Shown piece by piece: positions 43,949 through 51,659 of a DNA stretch of 64,000 nucleotides. The notes under the pieces are model-generated. The model saw only the letters and a list, made by a program, of their open reading frames with translations, was not told the DNA's origin and did no database searches. The position numbers and the translations under genes were made by a program. Source of the stretch: JAGVSR01 sp033765145 (GTDB lineage: Bacteria > Pseudomonadota > Alphaproteobacteria > Rhizobiales > Hyphomicrobiaceae); NCBI GenBank assembly GCA_033765145.1, contig JANRIH010000036.1, forward strand, positions 62,001 to 126,000. Direction: 5' to 3'. The first letter of the stretch is position 1. The number at the start of each line of letters is the position of its first letter.

Positions 43949-45508
43949 TCAGCGCACGCCGGGCCCGTTCCGCTTCAACGTCGCCGCGTCCGGCACGACG
44001 GCGTCGAGCACCTTGGCCGATGAGAGAACGCCCGGAACGCCAGCACCCGGATGCGTTCCCGCGCCGACGAAAAAGAGCCCGGGAACATCCTCGCTCCGGT
44101 TGTGCGGCCGGAACCACGCGCTTTGAAACAGCCGTGGCTCGAACGAAAAGCCCGCGCCATTCGTCGACAGGAGGCGTTCCTCGAAGTCCTTCGGACTCAT
44201 CATTCGGGACGTGACAACCTCGCGCGAAAAGCCCGGTAAGACCGTTTCCTCCAAGCGGCGCTCGATCGCCTGGCGGAAGGGCTCCGCCGCCGTCTGCCAA
44301 TCGATGCCGCTCGCCAGATTTGGCACTGGAGCCAACGCATAGAACGCGTCGCATCCTTCAGGGGCCAAAGATGGATCGCTGGCCGACGGGCGGTGGAGGT
44401 AGAGGCTCATGTCCGCGGCGAGCACTTTGTTTTGGAAGATGTCGTCGATGAGGCCGCGATAGCGCGGACCAAGCACGATTGTGTGGTGGTAGACGTCTTC
44501 GTGACGGCGGCGCGTGCCGAAGTACCAGACGAAAAGCCCCATCGAATAACTTGCGGCCTCGAGTTTCCGATCGGTCCAGCGCCGCCGCTTTGCGCGTTGC
44601 CCGACGAGACGACTATAGGTCCAGGCGGTATCGGCGTTCGAAACGACGATGTCGGCAGTGATCTGTTCTCCGCTCGACAACTTGACGCCTGCCGCGCGGC
44701 CGCGCTCGATCACGATTTCTTCGACATCCGCACCTAGCCGAACGGAGTTTCCCTGTCCCACGATCAGGCCGACGAGGCCGCGGACGAGCGCGCCGGTGCC
44801 GCCGACCGCGTAGTGCACGCCGTGAAGCTTTTCCAGGTGCGTGATCAGGCAGTAATAGGCGGTCGTGCGGAACGGGCTGCCGCCAATCAACAGCGGATGG
44901 AAGCTGAATGCGATGCGAGTCTTCTCGTTCTTGAAGAAGCGCGCGACGAGACTGTAGACGCTTCGGTATCCGCCGAGCCGAACGATGTCGGGAACGGAAC
45001 GGACAAGACGCGAGAGGTCGTGAAACGGAACGTGCGCCAGTTCGGCGAAGGCAATGTCGTAGATGTCCTTGCTCGCCGCGACAAAGGGATCGAACGCGTC
45101 GAGGTCCTCGGGTGCGAGGCGTGCGATTTCCGCGCGCATCTTGTCTCGATCCGAGGAGCAGCGGAACTCCGTGCCGTCGTCGAAGCGGATGACATAGAAC
45201 GGATCGAGCGGGCGCAGGTCGACGTCGTCCTCGCGACGGCGGCCGCACAGCGCCCAAAGTTCATCGAAGAGGTAGGGGGCGGTGATGATCGTCGGGCCGG
45301 CATCGAACGTGAATCCGTCCTGACGAAAAACGTAGGCACGACCCCCGGGCGCGTCGAGCCGCTCGACGACGGTCACGCGATAGCCACGGGCTCCCAAGCG
45401 AACAGCGGCCGCAAGGCCGCCGAAGCCCGCGCCAATGACGATGGCATGCGGTCGGCCATCGGCTTGGCGCCCGGCATTCGCCGTCGGGATCGCGGTCATG
45501 TCGTTCAT
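43949..45508 (-). CDS. crtI: Phytoene desaturase
   Basis: CrtI desaturates phytoene to neurosporene or lycopene at the membrane. The 519-residue protein has HAIVIGAGFGGLAAAVRLGA, APGGRAYVFRQDGFTFDAGP and TIITAPYLFDELWALCG at the N terminus, HPLLIGGSPFRTTAYYCLI in the middle, and the C-terminal bacterial CrtI motif GLFFVGAGTHPGAGVPGVLS. It lies downstream of pufM in the same orientation with 171 bp between, including a large hairpin, rather than next to crtB as in many clusters. Own promoter or read-through from puf is undecided; no PpsR-type site is seen before it. Confidence 0.95.
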   Translation of the reverse strand: MNDMTAIPTANAGRQADGRPHAIVIGAGFGGLAAAVRLGARGYRVTVVERLDAPGGRAYVFRQDGFTFDAGPTIITAPYLFDELWALCGRRREDDVDLRPLDPFYVIRFDDGTEFRCSSDRDKMRAEIARLAPEDLDAFDPFVAASKDIYDIAFAELAHVPFHDLSRLVRSVPDIVRLGGYRSVYSLVARFFKNEKTRIAFSFHPLLIGGSPFRTTAYYCLITHLEKLHGVHYAVGGTGALVRGLVGLIVGQGNSVRLGADVEEIVIERGRAAGVKLSSGEQITADIVVSNADTAWTYSRLVGQRAKRRRWTDRKLEAASYSMGLFVWYFGTRRRHEDVYHHTIVLGPRYRGLIDDIFQNKVLAADMSLYLHRPSASDPSLAPEGCDAFYALAPVPNLASGIDWQTAAEPFRQAIERRLEETVLPGFSREVVTSRMMSPKDFEERLLSTNGAGFSFEPRLFQSAWFRPHNRSEDVPGLFFVGAGTHPGAGVPGVLSSAKVLDAVVPDAATLKRNGPGVR

Positions 45509-45576
45509 CTGATACTCGCAGGCATGGAAAGTGGTTCGGGATGAGGACCGTGGTTCGTTTCGAGCCTCTCAACGCT

Positions 45577-45626
45577 TACGGGCCGCCACGCGTCCGGATT
45601 TCAATCCGGAAACGAAGCGGCCCGTA
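45577..45626 (-). terminator. Strong nested hairpin between pufM and crtI
   Basis: TACGGGCCGC and GCGGCCCGTA form a perfect 10-bp outer stem; inside it TCCGGA and TCCGGA form a second small stem with a 6-base loop. It starts about 55 bases past the pufM stop. No T tract follows on the minus strand. It may end puf transcripts or protect their 3' end from exonuclease, as known for puf mRNA in Rhodobacter. Confidence 0.65.
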
Positions 45627-45679
45627 GGAGCCTTGTCATCACCACGGCCGAGGCGCCGGGGTCTTCGACCGCTCCGGAG

Positions 45680-46612
45680 CTATGGATAGGCCGCCGGTGC
45701 GAGACCGTGCTTCAAGCCCCAGTCGTACCAGTTGTCGACGACGGTGCCCGTCAACAGGATGCCGATGCCGCCAGTCAACGTGCAGAGAACCGCGAACCAC
45801 CATGCCCAGCGGTGAATCGATTCCGCGGTGGCGTTGAAGCCCATCGTCCAGCGCCAGAAGAGTGCACCGCGCTCCATGGCCGTGCCGCGATCGATTGCCT
45901 GCTCGATCTCGCGCTCGCCGCCGTAGCGTGAGATCGCGAGCACCGTCGCGCCATGCATGGCGAACAAGAGAGCCGACCCGTAGAGGAAGGCGATCGAGAG
46001 CATGTGGAACGGATTGTAGAACAGGTTCCCGTAGGTCAACGAGAAGTTGTTCGTCCAATCAAGGTGCGAGAAGACGCCGAACGGCACCGCCTCACTCCAC
46101 CGGCCCATTAGGAGCGGGCGAATGAACCCCAGCACCAAATAGAGCCAGATGGCGGATGCGAACGCCCAGGCGACGTGCGTTCCCATCCCCAGTGCCACCG
46201 CGCGGCGGTACATGCGGACCCACCAGAGCAGTATCGACGTCGTCAGGAAGAAGCCGGCGATCAGCCACCAGCCACCCTCGTTGAGCGGCGGCAGGACACT
46301 GAGGCCGTACTTGGCCGGCGGCGGCTCGAGCGACAGCCAGAAGAGCTTGCGCACGAACTGCACCGGATCCCAACCAACCTGAACCCAGTAGTTCAGACCG
46401 ATGATGTTGATCGCGATCAGTCCGCAGATGATCGAGATGTAGCCGACGACGCCCAGATAGTTTGGGCCGACCTGTGCATCACCGATCTTGCCGAACCAGT
46501 AGACGAAGGTCGTCCACTTGCTCCGTTCGTCGTCGCCCGCGGGCAGTGCGACCCCCATCTCGGGTTCGCCGCGGACCTGAACTTGCGTGAAGATGTTCTG
46601 ATATGTGGCCAT
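45680..46612 (-). CDS. pufM: Photosynthetic reaction centre M subunit
   Basis: The M subunit binds half of the special pair, the accessory pigments, QA and the non-heme iron. The 310-residue protein has five membrane helices and the expected ligands: YNPFHMLSI (special-pair His), AMHGATVL and SIHRWAWW (iron His), and Glu in EREIEQAIDRG (iron ligand). FSHLDW gives the accessory BChl His. The start MATYQNIFTQVQV at 46612 matches the family; an ATG four codons earlier overlaps the pufL stop. No pufC or pufX follows; crtI does. Confidence 0.97.
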   Translation of the reverse strand: MATYQNIFTQVQVRGEPEMGVALPAGDDERSKWTTFVYWFGKIGDAQVGPNYLGVVGYISIICGLIAINIIGLNYWVQVGWDPVQFVRKLFWLSLEPPPAKYGLSVLPPLNEGGWWLIAGFFLTTSILLWWVRMYRRAVALGMGTHVAWAFASAIWLYLVLGFIRPLLMGRWSEAVPFGVFSHLDWTNNFSLTYGNLFYNPFHMLSIAFLYGSALLFAMHGATVLAISRYGGEREIEQAIDRGTAMERGALFWRWTMGFNATAESIHRWAWWFAVLCTLTGGIGILLTGTVVDNWYDWGLKHGLAPAAYP

Positions 46613-46620
46613 GACAAACC

Positions 46621-47460
46621 TCAACCCTTATGGGCCCAGATGGGCAGTTCGAGCCACCAGTTCCACCAATCCGCCCACGGCGAGCCGTCGGGCCAAAGGG
46701 GACCGCTGATGATGATGCACACAGCACTCCAGAAGACAGCCGACAACGCCAGGAAGAGCCCCAAGCGATGGATGCCGATCGTGCCGATGGAGTAGCCGAT
46801 GGTGTCGCGGATGTAGCTGTTCTCGTGCTCGGGCGACTTGACCGTTTCCCCACGAGCCGGGTTCAACGCCGAGAGAACGAGACCGCCATGTAGCGCCAGC
46901 GCGAGGCACGTCGTGAAGAAGAACGTGATCGCTATCATATGGGCAGGGTTGTAGTGGAAGTTGCCGTAGGTGTAGCCGGTGTTCGAGACCCAATCGAGAT
47001 GGCTTATGAAGCCGTAGGGGAACCCGTAGAACCAGGCGCCCATCAGAATAGGGCGGAAGACCACGAGCGTCACGTAGGCAAGGATCGCGAAGCCGAATGC
47101 GATCGGTACGTGGTAGCCGATGCCGAGCTTCCGACAGATTTCGACTTCACGCAGCGCCCAGCTGCAGAATGCGCCGATCGCACACATCGTCACCAGCTGC
47201 CAGATACCGCCTTCCTTCAAGGGTGCGAAAGCGAGGCCGTATTCGAGCGCCGGCGGATTGATGCTCAGCAGGAACGGATTCCATGTCGGTCCGTTGGCGA
47301 CTCCCCACAGTATGAGGCCGACACCGACGAACGTGAAGAAGATGGTCGTGACGCCGAAGAAGCCGACGTAGAAGGGGCCGATCCAGAAGTCGAACAGGTC
47401 GCCGCCCAACAGTGTGCCGCCTCGGACGCGGTATTTTTTTTCAAAGCTCAACATTGCCAT
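46621..47460 (-). CDS. pufL: Photosynthetic reaction centre L subunit
   Basis: The L subunit partners PufM and carries the active electron-transfer branch and QB site. The 279-residue protein begins MAMLSFEKKYRVRGGTLLGG and has the ligand-bearing segments ISHLDW, NFHYNPAHM (special-pair His pair, L168/L173 by Rhodobacter numbering), LALHGG (iron, L190) and IGIHRLGL (iron, L230). Five membrane helices are visible. The ribosome site GGAGGA is excellent. It is preceded by an intercistronic hairpin after pufA, and 8 bp separate its stop from pufM. Confidence 0.97.
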   Translation of the reverse strand: MAMLSFEKKYRVRGGTLLGGDLFDFWIGPFYVGFFGVTTIFFTFVGVGLILWGVANGPTWNPFLLSINPPALEYGLAFAPLKEGGIWQLVTMCAIGAFCSWALREVEICRKLGIGYHVPIAFGFAILAYVTLVVFRPILMGAWFYGFPYGFISHLDWVSNTGYTYGNFHYNPAHMIAITFFFTTCLALALHGGLVLSALNPARGETVKSPEHENSYIRDTIGYSIGTIGIHRLGLFLALSAVFWSAVCIIISGPLWPDGSPWADWWNWWLELPIWAHKG

Positions 47461-47515
47461 AGCCGGTCCTCCATCAGTCGGCTCAGAGCCGGCTGCTTCA
47501 TGTCCTCGAGGTGTC

Positions 47516-47557
47516 GGGAACGGGCGGCCGGCTTTTAGGCCGGAACCGTCCGTTCCC
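47516..47557 (-). promoter_or_regulatory. pufA-pufL intercistronic mRNA hairpin
   Basis: On the transcript GGAACGG...CGG...CCGGC pairs with GCCGG...CCG...CCCGTTCC around a CTAAAA loop, giving a long GC-rich stem with small internal loops. It sits 12 bases after pufA. In Rhodobacter such a hairpin shields the pufBA segment from 3' decay and sets the excess of LH1 over reaction-centre message. A second smaller stem (AGCCGG/CCGGCT, 47461-47494) lies over the pufL leader. Confidence 0.75.
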
Positions 47558-47569
47558 ATGCTTCTCGCG

Positions 47570-47761
47570 TCAGCCGATTTGAGTGTCCGGGATGGACAGC
47601 TCGATCACGGCAGCAGCCTTCGCCTTGCGCGGACCTTCGATCCAGTTGAAGCGGTCGGTGCTCAGCAGGATGAAGTGAATGAGCACGGCCAGCGAAAACA
47701 GGAACACCGCCAGCGCCACGAGGGTGCGACGGGGATCGAACAGGAGCCAGATTCTCCACAT
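47570..47761 (-). CDS. pufA: LH1 antenna alpha polypeptide
   Basis: The 63-residue polypeptide has the LH1-alpha pattern: MWRIWLLFDPRRTLVALAVF, the BChl-ligand His in LAVLIHFILLSTDRFNW, and a polar periplasmic end. One membrane helix spans about residues 13-35. With PufB it forms the ring around the reaction centre. The N terminus resembles the Rhodospirillum rubrum alpha chain (MWRIW-LFDPR, from memory). It lies 18 bp after pufB, with GAGGAG before its ATG. Confidence 0.95.
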   Translation of the reverse strand: MWRIWLLFDPRRTLVALAVFLFSLAVLIHFILLSTDRFNWIEGPRKAKAAAVIELSIPDTQIG

Positions 47762-47779
47762 GATGAGTTCTCCTCCTGA

Positions 47780-48004
47780 TTACGCTTTGAGTGAGCCGAT
47801 GAGGGCAGCGGCGTAGTTCACGCCGTCCATCAACGACACGTAGCCGTTCACCCCCGGCAGCCAGGGGCGCCACTGCCACACGAGGAAGTGGGCAATAACG
47901 GCAATGACCGTGAAGATGATGAAGCTCGTCATGAACAAGCCATGGAACGTCTTCGCCTCATCCGCGGTCAGACCCGTCATCGAGCCGCTTCTGTTGTCGG
48001 CCAT
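47780..48004 (-). CDS. pufB: LH1 antenna beta polypeptide with C-terminal extension
   Basis: The 74-residue polypeptide has the beta-chain pattern LTADEAKTFHGLFMTSFIIF, the BChl-ligand His in AVIAHFLVWQWRPWL, and one membrane helix (about residues 26-48). After the WRPW motif, where most LH1 beta chains end, it continues for about 22 residues (GVNGYVSLMDGVNYAAALIG and SLKA). A comparable tail is known to me in Blastochloris viridis. It is the first LH1 gene after pufQ, with a 129-base leader between. AAGGAG precedes the ATG. Confidence 0.93.
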   Translation of the reverse strand: MADNRSGSMTGLTADEAKTFHGLFMTSFIIFTVIAVIAHFLVWQWRPWLPGVNGYVSLMDGVNYAAALIGSLKA

Positions 48005-48133
48005 GTCGTAGTCTCCTTGCAGTTGGCCTTGCGGCCGTTACCGCGCACGTCCCGCGCGGCAGGGAAAGCCGAGGGTTTGGACACCCCAGCCCCGTATTCG
48101 CCCGGCGAACCGGACGAACTTCTTTCGTGCCGC

Positions 48134-48559
48134 TCAGCCCATGAAGGCGTAAGCCGCACTGATGCTTGCCGCCTCGCGTGCTTCCTGAAGCACGGACTTC
48201 TTGGCGACACCGTTGGCAGCGCCTTCGCTGCGGGATTTCATTGGCACGACGCGCTCGAACGCGGCCGTCAGCAGGAACACCGCGAAGGCGACGAGATAGA
48301 TGAGCTTGAACTCGAGACCCTGGCGCTGCTTCGCCGCCGATGGCGTGTGCGCATTCGCTTCCGAACGCTTTTCCGAGATGCGATCGAGAAGCTTCGCACC
48401 GTCGCCCTTGCCGGCGGATGGGCGCAGCGAGGCCAAAGGTGCTGCCAGCGACAGATCGGTCGGCTTCAAAGACTGGCGTACGGGCAGCGCACGAACGCGC
48501 ACGAAGCCATTGTTGAACACAACACCGCTCGAGACATGTGTCGGAGCATGGGCGGTCAT
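48134..48559 (-). CDS. pufQ: PufQ-like bacteriochlorophyll biosynthesis/assembly protein
   Basis: The 141-residue protein has a polar N-terminal half without similarity, one membrane helix (EFKLIYLVAFAVFLLTAAFE, about residues 82-101) and a C-terminal segment KSVLQEAREAASISAAYAFM. Position (between bchZ and pufB), single helix and the EFK-x-Y and EAR motifs fit PufQ, thought to help bacteriochlorophyll carriage or late synthesis steps. It is longer than Rhodobacter PufQ (about 74 residues) because of the N-terminal part. Its ATG overlaps the bchZ stop (ATGA). Confidence 0.78.
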   Translation of the reverse strand: MTAHAPTHVSSGVVFNNGFVRVRALPVRQSLKPTDLSLAAPLASLRPSAGKGDGAKLLDRISEKRSEANAHTPSAAKQRQGLEFKLIYLVAFAVFLLTAAFERVVPMKSRSEGAANGVAKKSVLQEAREAASISAAYAFMG

Positions 48560-50007
48560 GCGGCTCGTCCTTCTGTGAGAGTGGCCTTCGACTGCAGGAC
48601 CCTGACTTTCGTGATGCGTTCCTCGCCGGCGCGGCGTGCGGCGCGCTCGGCTGCGTCTCGCAAGCGCTTCGCCGCCGAAATGCGGATGAGGACCGGTTCC
48701 TGATCAATGAGATCGTCCAGCGTGGTTTTCGCTTCGTCGTCCCAGGGAAGCTCCTCGTGACGCCGCGCGGGCGTCGCCTCGACGCGATCCAGATCGGTCG
48801 CCAGCGGCAGGATGTGGAACAGCGCATCGAAGAGCGCGTTCGCGACTTCCTGCACGAGATAGGTCGCGCCGGAATAGCCCATGAAGGGCGTTCCCGTGTG
48901 CCTCCGGATGATGGCGCCGGGGAACGAGGCCGGCATATAAACCGCGCGTCCGCCGGTTTCGGCGAGATACATCCGTTCGTTGAAGCTGCCGAAGAGGACC
49001 AGCGGCGGCTTTTCGCGGATCGCCTTTCGAATGGCTTCGTTGTCGGTCTTGGCCCCCGGTGTCCGTGCGAACGCGAAGTGGCAGCACATGCCCATTTCCT
49101 CTTCGAGGAAATGACGGACTCCGCGCGCGTAGGTCTCATTGGCGACGATGCCGAAAGTGGCGGTGCCGAAGAAATCCTGCGTCACCGACCGCCAGAGATC
49201 CCAGAGCGGTTTGATGGTGGTGTGCTTCTCGCGCTCGATAAACGGCTCGGGATCGAGTTCCAGAATTTCGCCCAAAGTCCGAAGGAATTTCGTCGTCGAG
49301 TGCAGGCCGATCGGCGCTTGCAGATAGGGCCGCTCGAGTGCCTCGCAGAGAAGGCGCCCGAATTCGCGGTACATGCAGACGTTCGCATCGGCGTCGGCGA
49401 GCTTCGGTAGATCGGCAAGATGGCTCCCGAGCGGGAACACCATGTTGACCTCGGCGCCGATCCCCTCGATCAGGCGACGGATCTCAGCCAGATCGGATGG
49501 CGTGTTGAACGTCCCGTAGATGGGACCGATGATGTTGACTTTCGGCTTCTGACCTTCCGCGCGCGGCTTCTGAGCGGGAATTTTCTTGCGCCCGAACTCG
49601 GTCCAGAGCCAAAGCATCGCCCGGTTGGCGCTCTGCCACTGGTCCTCGTCGATCGTTCGCGGCAGAAACCGCTTGATGTTCGTACCTTCGGGCGTGACAC
49701 CTCCGCCGATCATTTCCGCGATCGACCCCGTGACAACGACGGCGGGCAGGGAGGGGTCGAGTGTCCGGTGCGCGCGGCGCATAGCGCCTTCTGTTCCGGT
49801 CTTGCCGAGCTCTTCCTCGGCCAGCCCCGTGACCACGATCGGAAGCTCGTGTGGGGGCAGCGCATCGGTATAGTGAAGGACCGATGTCACGGGCAGGTTC
49901 TCGCAACCGACGGGACCGTCGATGACGACCTGCATGCCCTTGACGGCCGTGAAGACGTAGACCGAGCCCCAGTAGCCACCCGCGCGATCGTGATCGAGGA
50001 CGAGCAT
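48556..50007 (-). CDS. bchZ: Chlorophyllide a reductase subunit Z
   Basis: BchZ and BchY form the NifDK-like catalytic part of chlorophyllide a reductase, which makes bacteriochlorin from chlorin. The 483-residue protein shows LVLDHDRAGGYWGSVYVFTA, DGPVGCENLPVTSVLHYTDA (cluster Cys in GCENLP), VTGSIAEMIGGGVTPEGTNI, and GMCCHFAFARTPG. Its start overlaps the bchY stop by one base and its stop overlaps pufQ by four, so translation of bchYZ-pufQ is coupled. Confidence 0.96.
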   Translation of the reverse strand: MLVLDHDRAGGYWGSVYVFTAVKGMQVVIDGPVGCENLPVTSVLHYTDALPPHELPIVVTGLAEEELGKTGTEGAMRRAHRTLDPSLPAVVVTGSIAEMIGGGVTPEGTNIKRFLPRTIDEDQWQSANRAMLWLWTEFGRKKIPAQKPRAEGQKPKVNIIGPIYGTFNTPSDLAEIRRLIEGIGAEVNMVFPLGSHLADLPKLADADANVCMYREFGRLLCEALERPYLQAPIGLHSTTKFLRTLGEILELDPEPFIEREKHTTIKPLWDLWRSVTQDFFGTATFGIVANETYARGVRHFLEEEMGMCCHFAFARTPGAKTDNEAIRKAIREKPPLVLFGSFNERMYLAETGGRAVYMPASFPGAIIRRHTGTPFMGYSGATYLVQEVANALFDALFHILPLATDLDRVEATPARRHEELPWDDEAKTTLDDLIDQEPVLIRISAAKRLRDAAERAARRAGEERITKVRVLQSKATLTEGRAA

Positions 50008-51632
50008 CAGATCATCTCCTCGGCCTTGCGCTTCTTCGCGTCTTTCTCGAGCCGACGTCGCACTTCCGCGCGGAAGTCTGGCCGATCTTCAGGCACACCC
50101 TCCCAGATACCGGCCGCGTGTCCGGTTCCGACGCCCTCGAAAAATGCGCGCATCTCGTCGAAGCGCGGTTTCGACGTCAGCGCGGCGTTGACGACGTCGG
50201 CGAGCGAACCGGCGCCAGCCGGACCCATCAGGGGCCGGGCGGAAATGAGGTTCGTAAAATAGAGGGCCGGCGTGCCGCGCTCTTTCGCCTTCTGAACGAC
50301 CGGCGTCGTACCGATCGCCAAGTCCGGCTTGAATTCGGAGAACGCGGCGAGGTCCTGTTCGAGCGAGGCGCGGTAGGTGACCGCAATACCCTTTTCTTCG
50401 AGCCAGACGCGATCGGGTTCGGACCACGGCGTGCGCGGACAGGCCGTGCCGACGTAACGGACATCGGCGCCGCTTTCGACCAGAAGTCGCGCGACCAGAA
50501 GCTCCGATCCTTCGTAGCCTGAGAGCGTGATACGCGCCGTGACGGGTCGCTTCGCCAGCGCCGCGCGAATGATCGGCAGAATGCGCGCCTTCGCGGCGTC
50601 GATCTTGTCGGCCGCGACGTTGCACGCAGCGCCGATCGCTTCGAGCCAGGCGGCCGTTCCATCGTGCCCAACAGGGGCCGACCCGACAATCTTTCGGCCC
50701 GCGGATTCAAACTCGCGGATGGACGCTTTGTAGAATGGGTGGATCGCGGCCACGGCCGCGCAGTCGAGGGCCGCGTAGAGTTCGCGCCACTCCCGCGTCG
50801 GCACCACGGGACCGGCTGCAAGGCCGAGCGGTTCGAGCATCATGCCGATGCCGACCGGATCGGCGGGGAACATTTCACCGAGCAGCGTCACGGTCGGCTT
50901 CAGGCTGACGCCTGCGCGAGGCGCGAGGACCGGTCCGGCTTCCGCTTCGCGGCGCGCGTAGGCCAGCATCGCGCCAGCCAGCACGTCCTTCGCTTCGGCG
51001 TGGGTCGGCACCCCGAAGCCCGGCACGTCGATGCCGATAATGCGAACGCCGTTGATCTCTTTCGGGAGGAGCTGGAGGGGCACTCCGGACGCAGTCGGCA
51101 CACAGAGATTGGTGACGACGACAGTGTCGTACTTTTCCGGGTCAGCGAGCGCATAGACCGCGTCGCGGATGTCTTCGAAGAGCTTGCCAGTGACAAGCGT
51201 TTCCGAATTGAAGGGGACATATCCGACCGTTCGGCGCGCGCCGTAGAAGTGCGACGTGAACGTGAGGCCATATACGCAGCACGCGGAGCCCGACAGCACG
51301 GTCGCGGTGCGCCGCATGCGAAGGCCCACTCGCAGGGACCCGAATGCGGGACACATGCTTTGTGGCTGATCATGCGGGCCCTTGGGGTAGTCGGCGGCGT
51401 ATCGATCGAGAATTTCGCTCTTGCCCGCGCTCGCGGCGGCCTTGCGCATCTCGTCCTGGCCGGCGTGACAGCCGAGACCATCGCCATTTTTTTCTGGAGT
51501 GGGCGCGCAGGCTTGAGCCCCATCGGCGACCTGCGCGCCTGAAACAGAACCGCATGCCTTCTCATCAGCCGCCGGCTCTTTATCGAGCGCGTGGCCGACT
51601 TTTACTCGCGACTTCTGTTCCAACACCGGCAT
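50007..51632 (-). CDS. bchY: Chlorophyllide a reductase subunit Y
   Basis: The 541-residue protein is the NifD-like partner of BchZ. Cluster cysteines are in QSMCPAFGSLRVG, SGSACCVYGLTFTSHFYGAR (CC pair) and TNLCVPTASGVPLQLLP. VALGEMF-type LLGEMFPADPVGIGMMLEPL and YEGSELLVARLLVESGADV are typical. The first 90 residues are a polar extension with low similarity. ATG at 51632 behind GGGGGG is preferred over a GTG at 51647. The gene overlaps bchZ by one base and starts 27 bp after bchX. Confidence 0.95.
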   Translation of the reverse strand: MPVLEQKSRVKVGHALDKEPAADEKACGSVSGAQVADGAQACAPTPEKNGDGLGCHAGQDEMRKAAASAGKSEILDRYAADYPKGPHDQPQSMCPAFGSLRVGLRMRRTATVLSGSACCVYGLTFTSHFYGARRTVGYVPFNSETLVTGKLFEDIRDAVYALADPEKYDTVVVTNLCVPTASGVPLQLLPKEINGVRIIGIDVPGFGVPTHAEAKDVLAGAMLAYARREAEAGPVLAPRAGVSLKPTVTLLGEMFPADPVGIGMMLEPLGLAAGPVVPTREWRELYAALDCAAVAAIHPFYKASIREFESAGRKIVGSAPVGHDGTAAWLEAIGAACNVAADKIDAAKARILPIIRAALAKRPVTARITLSGYEGSELLVARLLVESGADVRYVGTACPRTPWSEPDRVWLEEKGIAVTYRASLEQDLAAFSEFKPDLAIGTTPVVQKAKERGTPALYFTNLISARPLMGPAGAGSLADVVNAALTSKPRFDEMRAFFEGVGTGHAAGIWEGVPEDRPDFRAEVRRRLEKDAKKRKAEEMI

Positions 51633-51659
51633 TCTATAGCCCCCCACGGGCTCATGCTT

